Positions 5,566-7,603 of a DNA stretch of 7,603 nucleotides are shown piece by piece. Below the pieces are notes generated by a model. The model did no database searches. It was given only the letters and a program-made list of their open reading frames with translations, and had not been told where the DNA came from. Both the position numbers and the translations under genes were made by a program. This stretch comes from Acidobacteriota bacterium. Lineage in GTDB: Bacteria > Acidobacteriota > Blastocatellia > Pyrinomonadales > Pyrinomonadaceae. Every line of letters begins with the position of its first letter. Within the stretch, counting starts at the first letter, position 1. Location of the stretch: positions 1 to 7,603 of the forward strand of contig SXVE01000002.1 of assembly GCA_005790265.1 (NCBI GenBank). Direction: 5' to 3'.

Positions 5566-6258
5566 ATGAACGAATCGCAGCCCGTCGTCCGAATGCCGCA
5601 AACGCTCTGGCTCGTCCGTCACGGCGAAAGCACGGCGAACGTCGCCCGTCACAAAGCCGAAGCGGAAAATCTTTTAACAATTGATTTTACCGAACGCGAA
5701 GCCGACGTTCCGCTTTCTAATTATGGCGTCGAACAATCAATCAAAGTCGGGAAATACTTTCTGAATGAAACGGAAAAACCAACCGTCGTTTTCTGTTCGC
5801 CGTTTGCGCGCACAAGCGAAACGGCACGGCTGATCGTCGAAAACGCCGAATTGAAAGAAGCGAAAATCTTTTACGACGAGCGAATTCGCGAGCGCGAACT
5901 CGGCATTTTCGACCGTTTAACATCGCGCGGCGTGTTGGAAAAATACCCGGAAGAATACGCTAAACGGCGACACACCGGAAAATTTTATTACCGACCGACC
6001 GGCGGCGAAAGCTGGGCTGACGTGGCGCTGCGCATCAGAAGTTTCTGGCGCGATCTGCGCGAGGAGTTTTCCGGCGAGCGCGTTTTAATCACGACGCACG
6101 AAGCCGTCATTCATATTTTTCGGTATGTTTTAGAGAGAATGACCGAAGCGGAAATTTTGGAAATTGACGGCACGTTCGACATCGCCAACTGCGAAGTGAC
6201 GACTTATCATTTGAGCGGCGACGTTTTCGCGCGCCAAAACGATAATCTTTTTAAATAA
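5566..6258 (+). CDS. Histidine phosphatase family protein (phosphoglycerate-mutase-like)
   Basis: A cytoplasmic enzyme of the branch-1 histidine phosphatase superfamily, which transfers or removes phosphate through a phospho-histidine. It has 230 residues. The signature LVRHGES puts the catalytic His at residue 19 next to Arg18. The phosphate-pocket Arg82 lies in CSPFARTSETA, the acid Glu is in IRERELGIFD (109 or 111), and the second His is 178 in LITTHEAVIHIF. A longer insert of about 15 residues after the first motif (around 28-46) precedes the conserved PLSNYG segment. The substrate cannot be read from sequence; phosphoglycerate mutase, sugar-phosphate phosphatase and nucleotide phosphatase are all possible. 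The first ATG is used, but MPQTLWLVRHGES starting at 5593 gives an equally typical N-terminus, and neither has a good Shine-Dalgarno. It is the last gene of the three-gene plus-strand group and converges on purL. Confidence 0.93.
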   Translation: MNESQPVVRMPQTLWLVRHGESTANVARHKAEAENLLTIDFTEREADVPLSNYGVEQSIKVGKYFLNETEKPTVVFCSPFARTSETARLIVENAELKEAKIFYDERIRERELGIFDRLTSRGVLEKYPEEYAKRRHTGKFYYRPTGGESWADVALRIRSFWRDLREEFSGERVLITTHEAVIHIFRYVLERMTEAEILEIDGTFDIANCEVTTYHLSGDVFARQNDNLFK

Positions 6259-6270
6259 ATCGTTTTTTTT
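6236..6270 (+). terminator. Possible intrinsic terminator after the histidine phosphatase gene
   Basis: AAAACGAT (6236-6243) and ATCGTTTT (6259-6266) form a perfect 8-bp stem over a 15-nt loop, followed by four more T residues, so eight T residues in a row end the structure. The left arm lies in the last codons and the stop codon (6256-6258) is in the loop. The stem has only two G-C pairs, so it is weak. The 45-nt gap between the convergent genes contains several other T-runs but no better hairpin that I can see on either strand. Confidence 0.35.
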
Positions 6271-6303
6271 ATCGCTTTTCCCGCCGCTTTTTTAGTTTTA
6301 ATT

Positions 6304-7603
6304 TTAATTTTCCAGTTTGTTTTCGAGCGCGCCCGCCCAAATGTTTTCGAGTTCGGCGACTGATACGGAGATTTTTTCTTCGCCGTTAAAAGCAAACGTC
6401 AGTTTCTCGCCGGAAACCGTTCCGATGACCGCGAACGGACAATCGTTTTGCCGCGCGATTGTTTCAATTGCCGCGAGATTTTCCGGCGCAAAACTGACGA
6501 CGATGCGCGACGGCGATTCGCTGAAAAATGCGGCGGCGACCGAAAGTTTTTCATCTTTCAATTCGATTTCTGCGCCGCTCGCCGCTTCGTTCAAGCTGGA
6601 GAAACAACTTTCAGCAACGGCGATTGCCAAACCGCCGTCCGAACAATCGTGCGCTGAATTGATTAAAAATTTATCGGCTAAATCGAGACAAGTGCGCTGA
6701 ACCAATTTTTCCAAATTCAAGTCAATTTCCGGAACTTCGCCGATTTCGATTAGTTCGTCGGTCGTAAATTCGAGAACCGTTTGCGCATATTCGCTTGCGG
6801 CTAAATCATTTTTCGTCGTGCCGAGCAGCGCGATTAAATCGCCTTCTTTTTTAAAGCCCTGCGTGATGATTTTGCGCGTGTCTTCAATCAATCCGACCAT
6901 TCCGATTGTCGGCGTCGGCAAAATTCCGCGTCCTTCTGTTTCGTTGTAAAATGAAACGTTGCCGGAAATAACCGGCGTTTCAAACGCTTCGCAGGCTTCT
7001 GTGATGCCGTCAATCGTCTCTGAAAAACTCCACATCACTTCCGGACGTTCGGGTGAGGCGAAATTGAGACAATTCGTGACGGCAATCGGTTTCGCGCCGA
7101 CGCAGACGTTATTGCGCGCGCTTTCGGCGACGATTAATTTTGCGCCCTCGCGCGGATTAATCGCCGAAAATTTTCCGTTACCGTCGAGACACATCGAAAT
7201 CGCCCGACGCGTTTCCTTAACGCGCACCACTGCCGCATCTGCACCCGGCAGAATCGCCGTATTCGTGCGAACCATGTGATCGTACTGCTGGTAAACCCAA
7301 CGTTTAGAACAAATATTCGGCGATTTCAACAAAAGTTTTAAGGCTTCCGCCTCGCTTATTTGTCCTTGTTTTTCTTCGAGTTTGCCGCGTAAAGTGCGAT
7401 AAATGTCGAGAACAGCGAAATCGCTACCGCTAACAATGCTATCCAAACCGCTGTGTTCATTGTCTCTTTTCTCCTTTATATTTTTCGGGTCGACCATCGG
7501 GCGGTTGTATTTCGGCGCGGCATCCGTTACCGTGTCAACCGGAATATCGGCTTCTAAAACGCCGTTGTGAAAAACGCGCAAACGATTGCCTTCAACGACT
7601 TTA
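6304..7603 (-). CDS. purL: Phosphoribosylformylglycinamidine synthase, synthetase subunit, C-terminal part (cut by window edge)
   Basis: FGAM synthase turns FGAR, glutamine and ATP into FGAM, the fourth step of de novo purine synthesis. About 433 codons are present, and the frame is open to the right edge, so the upstream half (about 300 residues of the usual 720-750 in the small-type PurL) is missing. Recognisable parts in order are RVFHNGVLEADIPVDTVTDA (end of the first half), SPNICSKRWVYQQYDHMVRT, LPGADAAVVRV, PIAVTNCLNFASPERPEVMW and SGNVSFYNET (second ATP-grasp-like AIRS N-domain), then HDCSDGGLAIAVAESCF in the C-terminal AIRS domain. The linker between the RPMVDP and LLLKSPNI segments, about 60 residues, seems longer than in PurL proteins I recall. 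It overlaps a 34-codon frame at 7356-7460. The small-subunit and glutaminase genes (purS, purQ) are not visible here. The convergent neighbour ends 45 nt away. Confidence 0.97.
   Translation of the reverse strand, partial: KVVEGNRLRVFHNGVLEADIPVDTVTDAAPKYNRPMVDPKNIKEKRDNEHSGLDSIVSGSDFAVLDIYRTLRGKLEEKQGQISEAEALKLLLKSPNICSKRWVYQQYDHMVRTNTAILPGADAAVVRVKETRRAISMCLDGNGKFSAINPREGAKLIVAESARNNVCVGAKPIAVTNCLNFASPERPEVMWSFSETIDGITEACEAFETPVISGNVSFYNETEGRGILPTPTIGMVGLIEDTRKIITQGFKKEGDLIALLGTTKNDLAASEYAQTVLEFTTDELIEIGEVPEIDLNLEKLVQRTCLDLADKFLINSAHDCSDGGLAIAVAESCFSSLNEAASGAEIELKDEKLSVAAAFFSESPSRIVVSFAPENLAAIETIARQNDCPFAVIGTVSGEKLTFAFNGEEKISVSVAELENIWAGALENKLEN
7356..7460 (-). CDS. Candidate nested small membrane protein in the +1 frame of purL (34 aa)
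   Basis: Within purL, in the +1 frame, ATG at 7460-7458 opens a 34-codon frame ending in TAA at 7358-7356. The peptide begins MNTAVWIALLAVAISLF, continues STFIALYAA, and ends in a basic tail with KKNKDK. This is a textbook single membrane span of about 22 residues with a positively charged C-terminal end. AAAGGAG (within 7471-7477 on the complement) lies 10 nt before the ATG, the longest Shine-Dalgarno match I noticed in a window where most genes have none. No homologue is recognised. It may be a real overlapping gene, a relic of a small gene inserted into purL, or a chance frame: alternative frames of GC-biased genes are often hydrophobic, and 34 codons is short. The PurL frame runs through without a stop and looks functional. 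Confidence 0.35.
   Translation of the reverse strand: MNTAVWIALLAVAISLFSTFIALYAANSKKNKDK

Noticed and set aside
6259..6303. A small gene or strong bidirectional terminator in the convergent gap before purL.
   Set aside because: The 45 nt are T-rich with no open frame. The only hairpin seen is the weak one already listed, which does not serve purL convincingly.
1..7603. CRISPR array, tRNA or rRNA genes, transposase or phage genes.
   Set aside because: No regularly spaced repeats, tRNA-like cloverleaf, rRNA signature or mobile-element protein was recognised anywhere in the window.

Overview
The window looks like core-genome sequence from a free-living bacterium of moderate GC content, with AT-rich gaps between genes. 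Its layout is an F-type ATP synthase cluster on the minus strand, three tightly packed genes on the plus strand, and a convergent purine-biosynthesis gene on the minus strand. The cluster has tandem b' and b subunits, a signal-like extension on subunit b, and no a or c subunit genes next to it. This arrangement is known from Acidobacteriota and some Desulfobacterota/Geobacter-type bacteria. Together with the protein style (for example the b' N-terminus), it makes an acidobacterium, possibly of the Blastocatellia type, my best guess. That is an inference, not a demonstrated assignment.

Region 1 (1-3562, minus strand, transcribed right to left): atpF' - atpF - atpH - atpA - atpG. The atpG gene runs off the left edge, and atpD and atpC presumably follow outside. 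The products are the peripheral stalk (b', b, delta), the catalytic-head alpha subunit and the rotor gamma subunit. A good sigma70-type promoter (TTGACC, 17 bp, TATCCT with an extended -10 TG) lies about 80-110 bp upstream of atpF'. Two AT-rich imperfect palindromes fill the gaps on either side of atpA (229-312 and 1859-1936).

Region 2 (3563-3773): an intergenic stretch of 211 bp between divergent genes. It holds the atp promoter and leader on the minus strand and the ribosome binding site of the methyltransferase on the plus strand.

Region 3 (3774-6258, plus strand): a beta-class N6-adenine DNA methyltransferase with no visible restriction partner, an exonuclease III/AP-endonuclease family protein, and a histidine phosphatase. 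Gaps of 9 and 13 nt suggest one transcript. The exonuclease III homologue is intact except that the near-invariant active-site Asn7 is Thr.

Region 4 (6304-7603, minus strand): the C-terminal 430 or so codons of purL (FGAM synthase subunit), entering from the right edge. In the +1 frame inside purL, a 34-codon reading frame (7356-7460) has an AAAGGAG ribosome binding site and encodes a well-formed single-pass membrane peptide. It coincides with what appears to be an enlarged inter-domain linker in PurL. This nested frame is the most unusual coding signal in the window. The others are the Asn7Thr change and the paired palindromes flanking atpA.
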